A DNA stretch of 64,000 nucleotides from Bolinopsis microptera (GCF_026151205.1 NC_087073.1:16139837-16203836); one strand, 5' to 3'. Counted from the first letter of the stretch, positions 46,787 to 58,740 are shown. A program made the numbers and translations. The notes: a model not told the origin generated them from the sequence alone.

Positions 46787-49700
46787 ATGGCAGCTGCTGG
46801 TATCAGTCAGAATATCATCCTAATCATCGTGGTGTATGCTGTTTTGGTGAGTAGGTTGGAGTTTTGGCAGCAGTTATTCGGGAGATAAATTTAAAATGGG
46901 AAAGGTAGAGCCAGTGTTGGCCAACTGTTGGCTCAAATTTATACTACTTAATATTACTCCATGTTGATTCGTTATACTTATAATCATTGGGATTATTGTT
47001 AACCACATTGTTTTTTAAGTCACATGCTAACATTGTTGCCAGGTTGGGTTGATAATAGTGCTGATACTGTTTCGAACTAATCGCCGTATCCAGCTCCGAC
47101 AGTACCCCACTCCCCACACTCCCATCGGAGATGAATCTAACTTGGTAGGATTATTTATGATGTTGTTGACGTTTATCAATGGTTGAAAAATAAGGGTATT
47201 ATTTTCGTCTTGAGACACCTTGTTCTGTTGTGTAAATTTTAACCGTGAAATCAATGTAGTATGAGCATGACGTCATGTGTTTCGCTCAGGTGATACATTT
47301 TTCTCTAAAAATAACCAATCTATTTAAACTCAAACGTGTTCTCTTCATAACTAACTGGCATGGGTTGAATATTTTCTAATTTTACCTTAAATTTGCGGTT
47401 TTTGCCCGAAAAGTAGTTTGAGTCGCATTAATTTTCCTCAAATACCTAAATTGCCAATGCCATCATCTAGATTTCTACCCGGCGATTTAATATTCTTTCC
47501 CTAAAATATATCACATGACCATACTATGTGGACGAAGAATCTCGCTGAGCATCTGGCACTATCCCACGGAAAATTCCTCATTCAAACTGGTCTACGATTT
47601 TCGCCCGCGGAATTTAATTTAGTTCAAGGTGATTTAGTTCCTCTTTCAAAATAACTTCCAGCCGGCTGCGGATTAATTCGGTATAAGAAATACTGATTTG
47701 TGTCTAATAAAAACCCTTCCATCAGGCTATGAAGGAGGAAATAAAAGTCGGTCTTGGTAGGGTAGCAGAGATCAAGGTACAACCACGGTTTTTGGCGGTT
47801 GAAGGACAAGAAGGCGAGTCTCCCGACTCCGACCTTTCACATCGCATGATTGCTGTAGATTCTATGAGATCTTTAGGTGAGTTTTATCTTACAGAATTTT
47901 TAAAGAATTAGCTCTCTGCTAATACTTATTTTTGTCTTACATTTTCATTCTTGAGTACGATTCTTCTAGAAGAAAACGTGCCCATGTGCAGACGAAACTA
48001 AACCTGAAATTCTAAATCAGAATATTCAGGGTGCACTCAGAATGTTGTGTCCTGTTGAAATTGAGGGGGGGGGGGGGGGGGTTGGGCGTCTCCATCAGTC
48101 TCGATTCATTACAAAAATTGCGGGTTTTTCTTGCATCGCGGTAAATTTTCGACGACAGGTCTTGAAGACAATTCTTATACATGTGAATTCACAATTTACT
48201 ATTAATTCACTAGAAAATGTTTGGTACACCCACCACGATTTTACCGGTAATAAATTTATTTTTCCAAAACCCTGTTTCAAAGCTATTTGCAGCCACAATC
48301 AAAATGATAGGTCGAAACAAATGGAATATTGCAGAACTATGGCATCGCTACCGTAGTTATAATTAGAAATATGATTAGAATTAGGACAGGGTGGTGCAGC
48401 CCGCCCCATTTTACATGATTTAGCAATTACGGTCTTGCCAAGTGGGCTGTTAGGTAAATATTTACGTGAATTGTCAATATAAATTTAAGATTTTAGAATC
48501 TGGTACCGTCAAATCATGAGTCATATTGCTATATTATGAATATTTGGCTCAGTTTATATGATTACACAATGTTAAACATGAAATATTACAAATGACCTAG
48601 TGCATACAATGGTAAATATTTCGAACACTTGGATTCTAAAATATCAAATGCGGCCGCGGGTTCAACGCCGCGACCATTATGCCAGTTAGCGTTTAAATAG
48701 AAGTTTGCTTGAAAGCAGCTTTTCAACTTCAAGATCGAAACATCAAGATCTATGACAAATATATTACTAAATAGCAAAACTAAGGCCTCCACAATATAAA
48801 AAAGTAGGAAAACCGTTCCTTTAAAGATCAATTTGGTAGCTTTCTTTATGACGCACTGCAGTCAGCAATGATCTTGTCCTTTTGTTAACAATGATCTTGT
48901 CCTTTTGTTAAGAATGACGCTATTGTCTAGACCTTTTGTTCGACTTTGAGCGGTACAAACTTTTCATGGCAAATGGATAACTAGAAAGCAAAACTGAGTC
49001 CTTCGCAGTGCCACTGCAGTATAAAAAGCAATAAAACCACTCATGCACGTGCCCTCCTTAGTTTAATTTTGCATGAAGAAGCTTTCTATACGACACACGG
49101 TCAAAATCAATCAATCAATCAATCTGTGAGCCGCATGACCCTGTCCTTTAGTTGATAATGACGCTATTGTCTAGCTCTCTTACGTTCGACTTTTTGATAG
49201 GTATAAACCTTTCATAGGGGGTAATTATGCCATATCTATAATGGAGTAAATACATATACAGTCATAAACATTTAACACCTATTACTACCACGTACTGTAA
49301 GAATGCCGTAACTCTCAACTACCGAGCACACCTATGTCGTGCTCGTAGTCGTATAGTATATCCGCTCATATAACATATCAATACTAATAGCCCCAGTAAT
49401 TCTGTGTGTGGGAAATTTCCGAGCGGTTTAATTAAGAAAACGGTAAAAGTTCGGGACTGGTTTTTTCGGTATAGTGCCGACAGTGGCGTAACGTTGCCTG
49501 TTGGCGAAAATAAACTTGAATGGCTTTTACCCAATGAAAATAATCGGACATGGCGAAACAATATTATGAAGATTTACTTGTGCAATCCCTAAGGAATGGC
49601 GATGAAAAGTCATCTATTGGAAGAATGCACTATGGGACTTACTTAATGAACATACTGCGTTGATTTCATAATGAAAGGCCACTTAGCAGTTATCTTTATA

Positions 49701-51706
49701 AGTTATTTTAAGGTATGTTAAGCGTAACCCGGCAACGAGAGTAATAAAGGAAGTTAATTGGTTATTTAATATTTAAAATCATTACATGATGTAACTTAAA
49801 TTTGAAGTATAGTATGTTAATACTAGTAAAAGTTATCAGTTCCAGATGAGAACAACAATTTAAATATTCCTGATGACTCAACGTGTCTAAGTTACTCCCC
49901 AAGATAATACACAAGATTCCTCAATTATTTCTCCTTTGTCGCCCGTATTATACCACAGACACTCCTCAAAACTGAAAATGCTCACGGTAAATTATTGTTC
50001 AGCTGTGTTGAATATATATTATATAACCTCCTTCAACTAAGTCTCTATAAATATAATGAGTTCTGTAAACTGTGTAATAGTAGCTGAGTATTTGTATTAC
50101 GGACTAGCGCTTCCAGTGAGCTGAGATTAGGCTGCTATTACCAAGGTTCTTACGCCCCTTACTAATTACAAATACTAATACTAATTACCGACCATCTGGT
50201 ATTGAAGCTTTGTAAGTTTGTATAATGTAATAGTGGTGTGGGCTACCAATGCCTCCAAGACGAATACTGATGTTATTATTTCCAGTAAACTGACAACGTA
50301 TTTCTCATCAGATCGGATGGTGAAAGAGATATTGCCGACTTGGCAGAAATCCAAGAAGCACAGTGTCCGAGAGTTCCTGTACATAATGTCCCGTCCTAAT
50401 GCCCCACTCGGCCAGGTGGACGATGTCTGCCTTGCTTTATTGGACTCTTACGAGAGGGCAAGATACGGTGCTCAGGTACAGCAGTGTGTATTGTGCTGCT
50501 CGTTAGGATTCATCCTTTCTCTGCTCCTGCTCTATTAAAATTAATGATTTTCTCAGTTTATATAGAATCTCAATCACCAACCAATTCTATTTCAGCCGTA
50601 CAACGAGAACGAGAAGAAAGTTTTCATAGACACTCTGATGGACCTGATAAACAGACTCTCTATTTTGGATCCAGAGGACTTTGCGGAGGGCCCAGAAAGT
50701 ACAGATATCGACCAAGATGATCTAGTTAAGTGGCTGTCAACTCCGGGCAGGGCCCCAGAGTTCAGCTCACTGGCCAGGAGCAGCAGTATCTCCATCAACA
50801 GACGTTCTGATCTTAATATCAGCGAGAGTAGAGATCTCATTGACGTAAGTATGACGTCACAATGACGTCACAATGACGTCACACTGTGACGGTGTCAATG
50901 TTATGAGTTATGAGAAAGTCTGTGTACTCAGAACAATTGGTCCATCAAGGGACCTAGTGTATTAGTAATTAAGTGGATGTGAACATTTTTTGATGGCGGT
51001 GTTGGTGTCGAACCACTCCAAATGGGGCAGTGACCGAGAGTGCCCAATGTCATGACAAGTTTACGACAATATGTGACAATATGTGCCAATATACGACAAG
51101 ATTTGACAGTGAATTGACAATATACGACAAGATTTGACAGGGAATGACAATTTTTGACAGTGAATTGACAATATACGACAAGATTTGACATGGAATGACA
51201 ATTTTTGACAGGGAATTGACAATATACGACAAGATTTGACAGGGAATGACAATTTTTGGCAGGGAATTGACAATATACGACAAGATTTGACAGGGAATGA
51301 CAATTTTTTGGCAGGGAATTGACAATATACGACAAGATTTGACAGGGAATGACAATTTTTGACAGGGAATTGAAAATATACGACAAGATTTGACATGGAA
51401 TGACAATTTTTAACAGGGAATTGACAATAAACGACAAGATTTGACAGGGAATGACAATTTTTGACAAGGAATTGACAATATACGACAAGATTTGACAGGG
51501 AATGACAATTTTTGACAGGGAATGACGGGGAATGACAATATACGACATTATTTGACAAACCGTGGGAAAAAGGGCACTCTCGGCCTCGGTCACTGCCCCA
51601 AATGTTTAACACGACGTTTATATTTCAGTTGTCCCTATCTGAGCCTGACGTGGCCGGGTCCTTAACAGGTCACATGGAACGACCGTCATCTCTCGATCTG
51701 TCGTGA
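46787..51706 (+). CDS. C1orf43: C1orf43/NICE-3 homologue, single-pass membrane protein
   Basis: Six exons join in frame: 46787-46846, 47043-47144, 47726-47876, 50312-50475, 50596-50844 and 51629-51706, giving 267 residues (human protein 253). An N-terminal anchor (IILIIVVYAVLVGLIIVLIL) is followed by a basic stretch. Then come the family phrases MKEEIKVGLGRVAEIKVQP (human LKEEIDIRLSRVQDIKYEP), SHRMIAVDSMRSL (human YRMKALDAIRTS) and LLDSYERARYG (human LLDGYETARYG). The acceptor of exon 4 was set at TCTCATCAG|ATCGG because it keeps phase 1 and gives the same spacing as the human protein; the earlier acceptor at 50286 would shift frame. The C-terminus is Ser/Asp-rich and unlike human. The human protein is reported in Golgi/mitochondria and as a regulator of phagocytosis. 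Intron 3 is 2.4 kb. Confidence 0.85.
51062..51548. repeat. 51-bp minisatellite rich in TGACA
   Basis: The unit GAATTGACAATATACGACAA... repeats about nine times with a 51-bp period (for example 51111, 51162, 51213, 51264), each unit holding TGACA four or five times. It lies in the last intron of the C1orf43 homologue. The long minus-strand frames over it exist only because 51 is a multiple of three. Confidence 0.93.
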
Positions 51707-52780
51707 CTTCAGCCGGGGACAGGGGGACAGGGGTAGGATTAGGACATTAATTATTTGTTATAAAGAACAGGATAATTAAATGTAGAAACTTTAGATCTGG
51801 AATCTAAATCTTAATATCCCTTTAATATAATCTGTTAAAAATGTTACTAGATATCTGTAATGATTATGTTTATATATATGTTGATTTTGAAAATTTCGAT
51901 AGACCGTACTTTACCCGGATCTTATAATGTCAGCTATGAATCGAAATTGAAATTTATAGCAATGATAGAAAATTAGTTTAGGAGATCACATCTTTTCAAG
52001 ATCTTTGATTTTTAGATCCCTTCTTGTTACAATTTATAAGTGTCAAATAAGCGTTATCCTAATAATAGTTTTAAATGCATAATTCATTCTTGAGATTGTA
52101 AGACTTAAACTACTTTTGTTAACTGGTTTTCCCGCCCTTTTACTTTCTTTATAATAAAATTATGAGTTAATGATGGCAATTTTTCGAGGCACAAAATTTG
52201 AAAATTAGTTCTAATTTCAGCGGTTCAATTGCATTTCGAGAATTTATTTTTCGAGTTTTGTGAATATATTTCAGAGATTTTTGTTGATTGATTTTTGGAC
52301 TAATATTACTTTTCATGCAGCTATTTTGTTCTATTTTTCTTACCAATCTCAGGAAATAAAGTGAAAATTAAACACCTTCTGACGAACATCGTGGGGTAAT
52401 GGTTTATGGTAGTAATGCTGATGCAAGTAAGGGGGTTAAAGTGACTTTAACAGTTGGGAGAAATGATGTCTGAAATGGCAAAGTGGTTTTACTTTTAGAG
52501 GTTGACATACAGTAAACGAGCCTAATTAGGGTCATTGGTAATGAGTATATACTTATAGTCGGGAAGAGTAAAGTTGTGTAACTAGTGCTACTGCACTAAT
52601 ATGAATGTGTAAACTGCTAGTGTCTTGCTCCCAAAACTCGATAATTTACCGAAACACGGTCAGCACACGATTGATATACCGAATGAACAGTTGGCACACG
52701 GTTGATGCACAATGATCACTTCCCGCACAGTTTAACTTGATGCACACACGGCCACGATAATCACCGTAACCGGCCGGTAA
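51707..52780. other. 3' flank of C1orf43 homologue
   Basis: AT-rich; AATAAA-type signals near 52152 and 52355 may end transcripts. No gene seen. Confidence 0.5.
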
Positions 52781-52955
52781 GGGGTCGTTCACATATTACG
52801 TAATCATTTTTTGGAACATTTTTACCCCCCCCCCCCCCCCCCCCCTCCGTAATCAGTTTTACACATAGCTATTGTGTCAAAATTACACTAGCGTAATCAT
52901 TCGGTAAGCCCCCACCTCCTCACTCCTCAGCTGATTACGTAATATGTGAACGACC
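52781..52955 (+). mobile_element. MITE-C copy (175 bp)
   Basis: GGGGTCGTTCACATATTACG at the left is mirrored by CGTAATATGTGAACGACC at the right. Inside are a C-run of about 20 (52824-52845) and TAGCTATTGTGTCAAAATTA. Confidence 0.88.
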
Positions 52956-53009
52956 ACTATAAGTGGTCACTAGCTTAACGGGTCACTAGCTTAACGGGGG
53001 ATACTCTTA

Positions 53010-53166
53010 GGGGTCGTTCACATATTACATAATCAGCTGAGGGGGGGGGGGGGTTCCGAATGATTACGCTAGTGTAATTTTGACACAATAGCTATGTGTA
53101 AAACTGATTACGGAGGGGGGGGGGGTAAAAATTGCCAAAAAATGTATTACGTAATATGCGAACGAA
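53010..53166 (-). mobile_element. MITE-C copy (157 bp), inverted relative to the neighbour
   Basis: The same family, 55 bp from the previous copy and in the opposite orientation. It holds two G-runs where the other holds C-runs. Confidence 0.88.
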
Positions 53167-53489
53167 CGAGAGGGAGAGCTTCAGCTAACGGCAATTGATA
53201 AGTTTGTCGAAGAAGATGATAAATGAAACTCGAAGATAGGTGGTAAAAGATAGAAGTGTCGACAAGGCTTTAACAAAACTTCCTCTACTTAGGATAACAT
53301 AAACAAGGCCCGACGACCTGACTTAGCACGTGAGGCCGTCCAATTTTAAGAGCCAAGACTATGTTGTATGTATCTCCATGCATGAAGGGAGAATCAGCAA
53401 GTCTTAAACAATTTGAGGAAGCTGAACTATTCGTCAAGTTGTCCCAAACAAGATTGAACTCCCTTTGAGTTTATATAATTATAACAACG
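53167..53489. other. Intergenic; possible LINE trace
   Basis: The minus strand reads EFNLVWDNLTNSSASSNCL followed by more open frame, resembling LINE C-terminal ends, but it is too short to name. Confidence 0.3.
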
Positions 53490-53585
53490 TTACTGGGCGG
53501 CGCTCGGCCTGTCATTCCGCCTATATTTCTATAATTGATAATATGATTATGAACATAAATATAATAGCCTGAGGTCCCCAGGTAA
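53490..53585 (-). mobile_element. MITE-A copy 4 (96 bp)
   Basis: TTACTGGGCGGCGCTCGG to GAGGTCCCCAGGTAA, flanked by the exact 9-bp repeat ATAACAACG at 53481-53489 and 53586-53594. Slightly longer than the others in its AT-rich middle. Confidence 0.88.
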
Positions 53586-53865
53586 ATAACAACGATGACT
53601 CTCTTGACTCTGGTTGTAATTCTCTGCGATTATATATTGGAGTTTAGTACGCACTCCCGATATCAGATAACAAAAGTAAAGGTGTTAATTAGCTCGCAAT
53701 GCTGAGGTGCCTTTCTCAGTTGTCATGGTAACTAAAAGTGAGGCTTTTAATGGAGAATGGTAAGAAACACTTCTTACAATACTAATTAAATAGGTTATCA
53801 ACCTACAATCACTAACCGGTAACTAGCAGGTTACTGACCACTTTCGAAGTGCCGACTAACACAAA

Positions 53866-54244
53866 GGGGTCATTCACATATTATATTTATATTACTTCAC
53901 CTAGCAGTAGCCATGACTATGAGTCTAGTGTCTACGCCATACGCGTACTGCGGTCGCGCGCTACTGCAAGTGCAAGCGAGAGGGCTCTGGTTTGTGGTTA
54001 GAGCAAACATATTATATTACGTTTAATCACTTTTGGATGATTTTTAACTTCCGGCCCCCTCCGTAATCAGTTTTACACATTTTGTCTAAATTACACTATA
54101 GTAACCTGAGGACCCCAGGCTATTATGTTCATTAACATATAGATTTGGCGGAATGACAGGCTGAGCGCGGCCCAGTAACACTATAGCATTTGGAAACCCC
54201 CCTCGACTGATTACCGTAAACCGTTACGTAATATGTGAAGCCCC
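53866..54244 (+). mobile_element. MITE-C copy carrying two later insertions
   Basis: The ends GGGGTCATTCACATATTA and TTACGTAATATGTGAAGCCC belong to MITE-C. A stretch of about 119 bp near 53885-54003, flanked by ACATATTA and related (inverted) to 13150-13195, interrupts the left part. A MITE-A copy (54102-54178) interrupts the middle. Confidence 0.8.
54102..54178 (+). mobile_element. MITE-A copy 5, nested in MITE-C
   Basis: TAACCTGAGGACCCCAGG to GCGCGGCCCAGTAA, flanked by CACTATAG at 54094-54101 and 54179-54186. Other MITE-C copies show the uninterrupted ATTACACTA sequence here. Confidence 0.9.
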
Positions 54245-56479
54245 ACGAAAACCTCACCGAACCTCCACGCAGTGTGAGGTGGGTGGCTCGAACTTGTAGG
54301 TTTATAACTTACCAGGACGCGCGCCGAGTTGGACTCGTCGAAACAAATATTTTACGATCAGTTGACATACGTTGCATGCCACTTTTCGCGCGCGAAGCGC
54401 GCGCCGCCGAAGGTGATATTTGGATACGAAACATGTATCAAACGATCAGTATCACCCGTTAACTTTTGTCATACGTTGTATGACCCGCCGCGCACGAGTG
54501 CGCGGCTCCCCGGCCCTGTATCGTAAAAACTTTACACCATAGTGAAACGACCGTGGGGTCACTCGACGTGATACAAGTTAACTTTAAGCTCGAACGGGAG
54601 GTACATGCGCTGGTTGTTTCTAATATAAACCTATGCAAAGGAAGGGACTAGCCAGCTCTACAATTGATTGACGATGTCAACCCTTCCAGATCGTTGCTCT
54701 GCAAAGCACTTGCATTGTGCATGGAATTAAGACATCCTTTGAAAAATTGTTATACTTATAATCAACATCGATAATGTTAATGTGCGTAAAATTAAATTGA
54801 TCACGACTGTACTTGGTACTGCTGTCTGCAGATCACCAGGTGAAATCTGTTAGTGTTAAATTAGTCAAGAATAAACTCAATATCATAAAATTTAAAATGA
54901 GGCAGAATGCAGAAGGATAATAAATTTTTTTCTTTAATTCAACAGCTTGTTGAATTTTTTCTTTTTACTGGCTCCTGGGTTTTGAGCCTCTCGTCTGACA
55001 CCACAATATGATGCCCGGCTTTCATATCCTCATTGGCGCATCTCAACTTACTTGGTGAAGTTGGAAGATGAGAAGAACTCTGTTCGGCTGTAAACTTCAT
55101 GAACTTGAAGGGAGCTGAAATGTGAAATGGCTGACCATTTTATCTGCGGCTTGCAATATCTGTTCCATGACATGCAATGGTCGTTGCTCCTTGTGGAACA
55201 TTAAAAAACGAAGAATATCCTTGTTTTACGGAGGATGGCTTGGAAGGGTGGTAAGAGTTCCGTTTATGTAATCTGATAACTTCATGGTTAAAATTAAATC
55301 GAGAAAGCTTTTTGAGAAATGATCACTAGGAGGTGCACGATAATAATAAACTTGCTCGGATTTTAAAAATTTTTGTACCACTGTTTTCTAGAGATTGTGA
55401 GAATTTCCCCAATACCAAATTTGTCATACCTTTTTGGAAAGATCAGTGAGTTTCGCCTAGGTGCCATATTTGATGGTGCGCGGCTTTTGGAGCAAAAGTA
55501 GCTGTAAAAGTCGCGTAATTTGACCAAATTCGTCCAAATTTGACAATTTTTGTCGTATTATTCGGATTTATCTTCAGTTCCTTAAATGAGATCATTCTGG
55601 AAATTGGCGACGACCTTCCAATAGGGCTTTCACAACTGTCCGAAAAATTTTGTGGATATCGGAGTTGATATAGTGATCAAAATGGGGAAAAATACGCTAC
55701 TTTTAGCTGTAACATAATGTCTGATGGTTGGATATGCTTTAAATTTTTCGGACACTTTCCTTGTAAGTCTTTAAGTAAGCCTACCAATTTTTGTTGCAAT
55801 TGGAGGTCGGGAAGGATACTCAATATCTATTTGTTTGAAGAAAATTGTGCTGGCCGAAATTAGCGCTAAAAAACCATCCTACAATCGGCACGCGCGGCTC
55901 ACTGTCGATGGCGCACTACCTATGATCACTCCATATTATAATCCAAGTTTTCTTTATTGTCTATGACCGCCCACGTGCAAATTGAGACAACTGTCAACAT
56001 TTTATGTAGGGTTGCCATGGTTTACTGTGCGATTACTACGCAATTGCACGCTCATTTTAATTTGCTGTAATGTTGCCAAATAATGAGTGCATACGTGCAA
56101 ATTGCGCGAAAAATAAGAATTTGCAATAAGCAACGGCTTTGTTGTTATATTATTTGTAGATATCTAACTCTGTATTTTTTTAAACTGAAACTTTATCAAA
56201 TATTCGGAAAAATAATTCCTTCGTCTTTTCAACCTGAGATCTGTCCCATAACAGCATAACCACGCACACAACCTGAGAAGTACAGGATTCGTTGTTTACA
56301 ATTATAAGGATTCGCAGAGATGCTGCAGTATGCTTTACCAACCGATAAGCTGCTCAGCTCATAATAAATTGATTACATTCAATTGCATTTTAAAGCAATT
56401 TCCCCTGAAGTATGATCATTATAACCAGTTTTATCGTGTTTAGCGTCATCAAAAACATAGGGTTACACTTACATGATAT
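54245..56479. other. Repeat-rich intergenic region
   Basis: GC-rich inverted pieces at 54370-54500 (TTGTCATACGTTGTATGACC also occurs inverted at about 12180). On the minus strand 54960-55110 is open and reads FTAEQSSSHLPTSPSKLRC, not recognised. From 55380 to 55900 there is diffuse non-coding sequence. No gene can be supported. Confidence 0.45.
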
Positions 56480-56556
56480 TTACTGGGCCGCGCTCAGCCT
56501 GTCATTCCGCCAAATCTTTATGTTAATGAACATAATAGCCTGGGGTCCTCAGGTAA
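56480..56556 (-). mobile_element. MITE-A copy 6 (77 bp)
   Basis: TTACTGGGCCGCGCTCAG to GGGGTCCTCAGGTAA; exact 9-bp flanks ACATGATAT at 56471-56479 and 56557-56565. Confidence 0.92.
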
Positions 56557-56670
56557 ACATGATATTCGCTTCGATTTTCATTAACAAAAAATCCTTCTAT
56601 TTTAAAATCTCTGGCCTAGCTGCCTGATGGGTTTCAGAAGGTGATCCATACCAGATCGAAATGCTTAACC

Positions 56671-56750
56671 TTACCTGGGGACCTGATCAGGCTATCATGT
56701 TCATAAACATAGAGATTCGGCGGAATAACAGGCTGAGCGCGGCCCAGTAA
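56671..56750 (+). mobile_element. MITE-A copy 7 (80 bp)
   Basis: TTACCTGGGGACCTGATCAG to GCGCGGCCCAGTAA. The flanks GCTTAACC and CGTTAACC match at six of eight bases. It lies 115 bp from copy 6 and faces the other way. Confidence 0.85.
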
Positions 56751-57800
56751 CGTTAACCCGGCGGGGTTGCACCAGGGGCGGTGGTAACAGAGTTTCAAGA
56801 ATCAAGACTCTCGGAGTCTGTTTGCTGTTGTCGATATCTATGTGTAATATATTTATGGTATATAATTTGCATTTGGAAGTCTCTCTCTCCAGAGTCCAGC
56901 AGCAGGAGTTGGAGAAATAGGATGCGTTGTGAAAGCCACCGTAAGGAAGGCTTACAGTCGACGCCGACCACTCAGATTATCATGTATCAGAAGAAGTAAT
57001 ATGTGAAGTGTGAACGAACCCTTATATATATTAATCACCAGGAGCCAGTCCACGACAGTCTTTCGCATGCTAGAGCAGGCTGTCTTTAGTAACTGGCTTA
57101 TGGCTAGTGACCACTTTTGAGTAAAACCGCGGGTCTAGAACGGCGTTACACGGTACAACAAACGGCGCTATCTGGTTCCTAATCCTAAGCGGCGAGGCAC
57201 AACTATAAGTAATAGTATAAAACAAAATATGATCAACTATGGCCATTGACCATTTAACATTGGCCTAAATACACTAATATTACCTGCTGTAATAACTGTG
57301 TCTGCAGTTACTACTGCTCAGCTCCTGAGATGAGCAATAAAGATAATTTCCGTAAATTCCCTGGTTTAGGTATGGGCATTGGGCCAACGACAAATTGTAA
57401 TACCCTGAACTAGTTAAGTCCTTTTTTCCCTTTTAATGCAGGTAAAGTGAGGCTAACAGATCATTTCTAATTTTTCAATTATGTTTGAACAATAACGTCC
57501 TTTAAGTTTAAACTATCCTTTGACCTGGTATACATTATATGGATACTTTAGGTCGATGGTAGACTCCACCTACCCTTTCTGTCTTTTGATGGAGGGTAAA
57601 ATAAAACTAACTATCAAGGGTTTTTTTTTCATTATTACATTTTGATCGGTTTTGTGATAATTATGTTATGTTTAAAGTGTTTTATATTTAAATCGGCTAT
57701 ATTTTCGGTTGGAATGGATATTTTTGGATGCGATTATAATTACAACTTTTTTCTAACAATACTACTAGTACTATAGCTTCCTCCCTGTTATATATATATA
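56751..57800. other. Intergenic, nothing recognised
   Basis: No coding sequence; a short stretch near 56992-57020 (GTAATATGTGAAGTGTGAACGA) resembles a MITE-C end. Confidence 0.45.
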
Positions 57801-58416
57801 CTAGAAACCCGCCGCTAGTCGAAAGCTTTGTTCGAGGAAATTTTAAGCATCAGTTATGTTTTAATTTCTCTTCATCATATAGCTCTGTTATACTGTAGAC
57901 ATAATGGAATTTATCTAACAATGGCGACAGCGTTGTTAGTATTCGGATTCCCAAAACGATACTTTTTACCGCATCAAAAAATACCAATCACAACCAAAGT
58001 TATGAATATAAGTCATAGCGTGAGCGTAAATGTGAGCTAGTTTTGAAATTATGACGTAGCATACAGCATAACAACGCGCGTAGTTAAGATGTTTTTGCTC
58101 GCGCACGTGCATTTTAACGTTGCTACGCAACAGCGCAGTAAACCTTTGCTAAAATAACGACATTATTCTAACGGTTATTTTACCTCACTTCCGACGTTAA
58201 TTATAAAAAATCTAAAGCCTAAATCAAAATTCTAAGAATGCTATAGCCTATTCCTATCCTTTTTCTACAACCCTGCTAAAAATGGCGAGGTTTCAACTCC
58301 ATTTGCGAGCTGGGTTTGGCATCACCAGAGGGTCATTTTGAGGTCGATTTTCGGTGTTTTTTCTTCTATGTCCCCGTTGCCGGGGAAATTTCGTCAAGTT
58401 TAAAATATAATATAGA
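57801..58416 (-). mobile_element. Non-autonomous Helitron, copy A (616 bp)
   Basis: On the minus strand it begins TCTATATTATATTTTAAAC and ends CGGCGGGTTTCTAG, with a GC-rich hairpin region before the CTAG end, as in Helitrons. No target duplication is expected. It is about 99% identical to copy C at 60602-61213. No coding sequence of its own. Confidence 0.82.
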
Positions 58417-58740
58417 CTAGAAACCCGCCGCTAGTCGAAAGCTTTGTTCGAGGAAATTTTAAGCATCAGTTATGTTTTAATTTCTCTTCATCATATAGAG
58501 ATATAGCCCCAAAACGATACTTTTTACCGCATCAAAAAATTTCAATCACAACCAAAGTTATAAATATATATAGGTATATAGCGTCATGAGGGTAAATGTG
58601 AGCTAGTTGTGAAATTCTGACGTAGCATACAGCATAACACCTAACCTGAGGACCCCAGGCTATTATGTTCATTAACATAATTGATTTGGCGGAATGACAG
58701 GCTGAGCGCGGCCCAGTAACATAACACCGCGCGTTGAAAT
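58417..58740 (-). mobile_element. Non-autonomous Helitron, copy B, deleted and interrupted
   Basis: Its CTAG end starts exactly where copy A's TC end stops, so the two are head-to-tail without a gap. About 85 bp is missing near 58498 relative to A. A MITE-A copy (58642-58719) splits it. Similarity ends near 58738. Confidence 0.78.
58642..58719 (+). mobile_element. MITE-A copy 8, nested in Helitron B
   Basis: TAACCTGAGGACCCCAGG to GCGCGGCCCAGTAA; exact 9-bp flanks CATAACACC at 58633-58641 and 58720-58728. Copies A and C preserve the empty site (AGCATAACAACGCGCG). Confidence 0.93.

Noticed and set aside
50218-50311. Longer exon 4 of the C1orf43 homologue starting at 50286 or earlier
   Set aside because: Its phase does not fit the phase-1 donor at 47876; the inner acceptor at 50312 fits phase and matches human spacing exactly.
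50928-51612. Three overlapping minus-strand frames of 118-221 codons
   Set aside because: They follow the 51-bp minisatellite, whose period is a multiple of three, and lie within an intron of a plus-strand gene.
53176-53232. Short plus-strand frame reading GELQLTAIDKFVEEDDK
   Set aside because: Only 18 codons after a MITE end with no supporting exon; probably chance.
57828-58040. 70-codon plus-strand frames in Helitron copies A and C (also 60625-60837)
   Set aside because: Identical only because the element is repeated; no domain, and the frame is lost in copy B.
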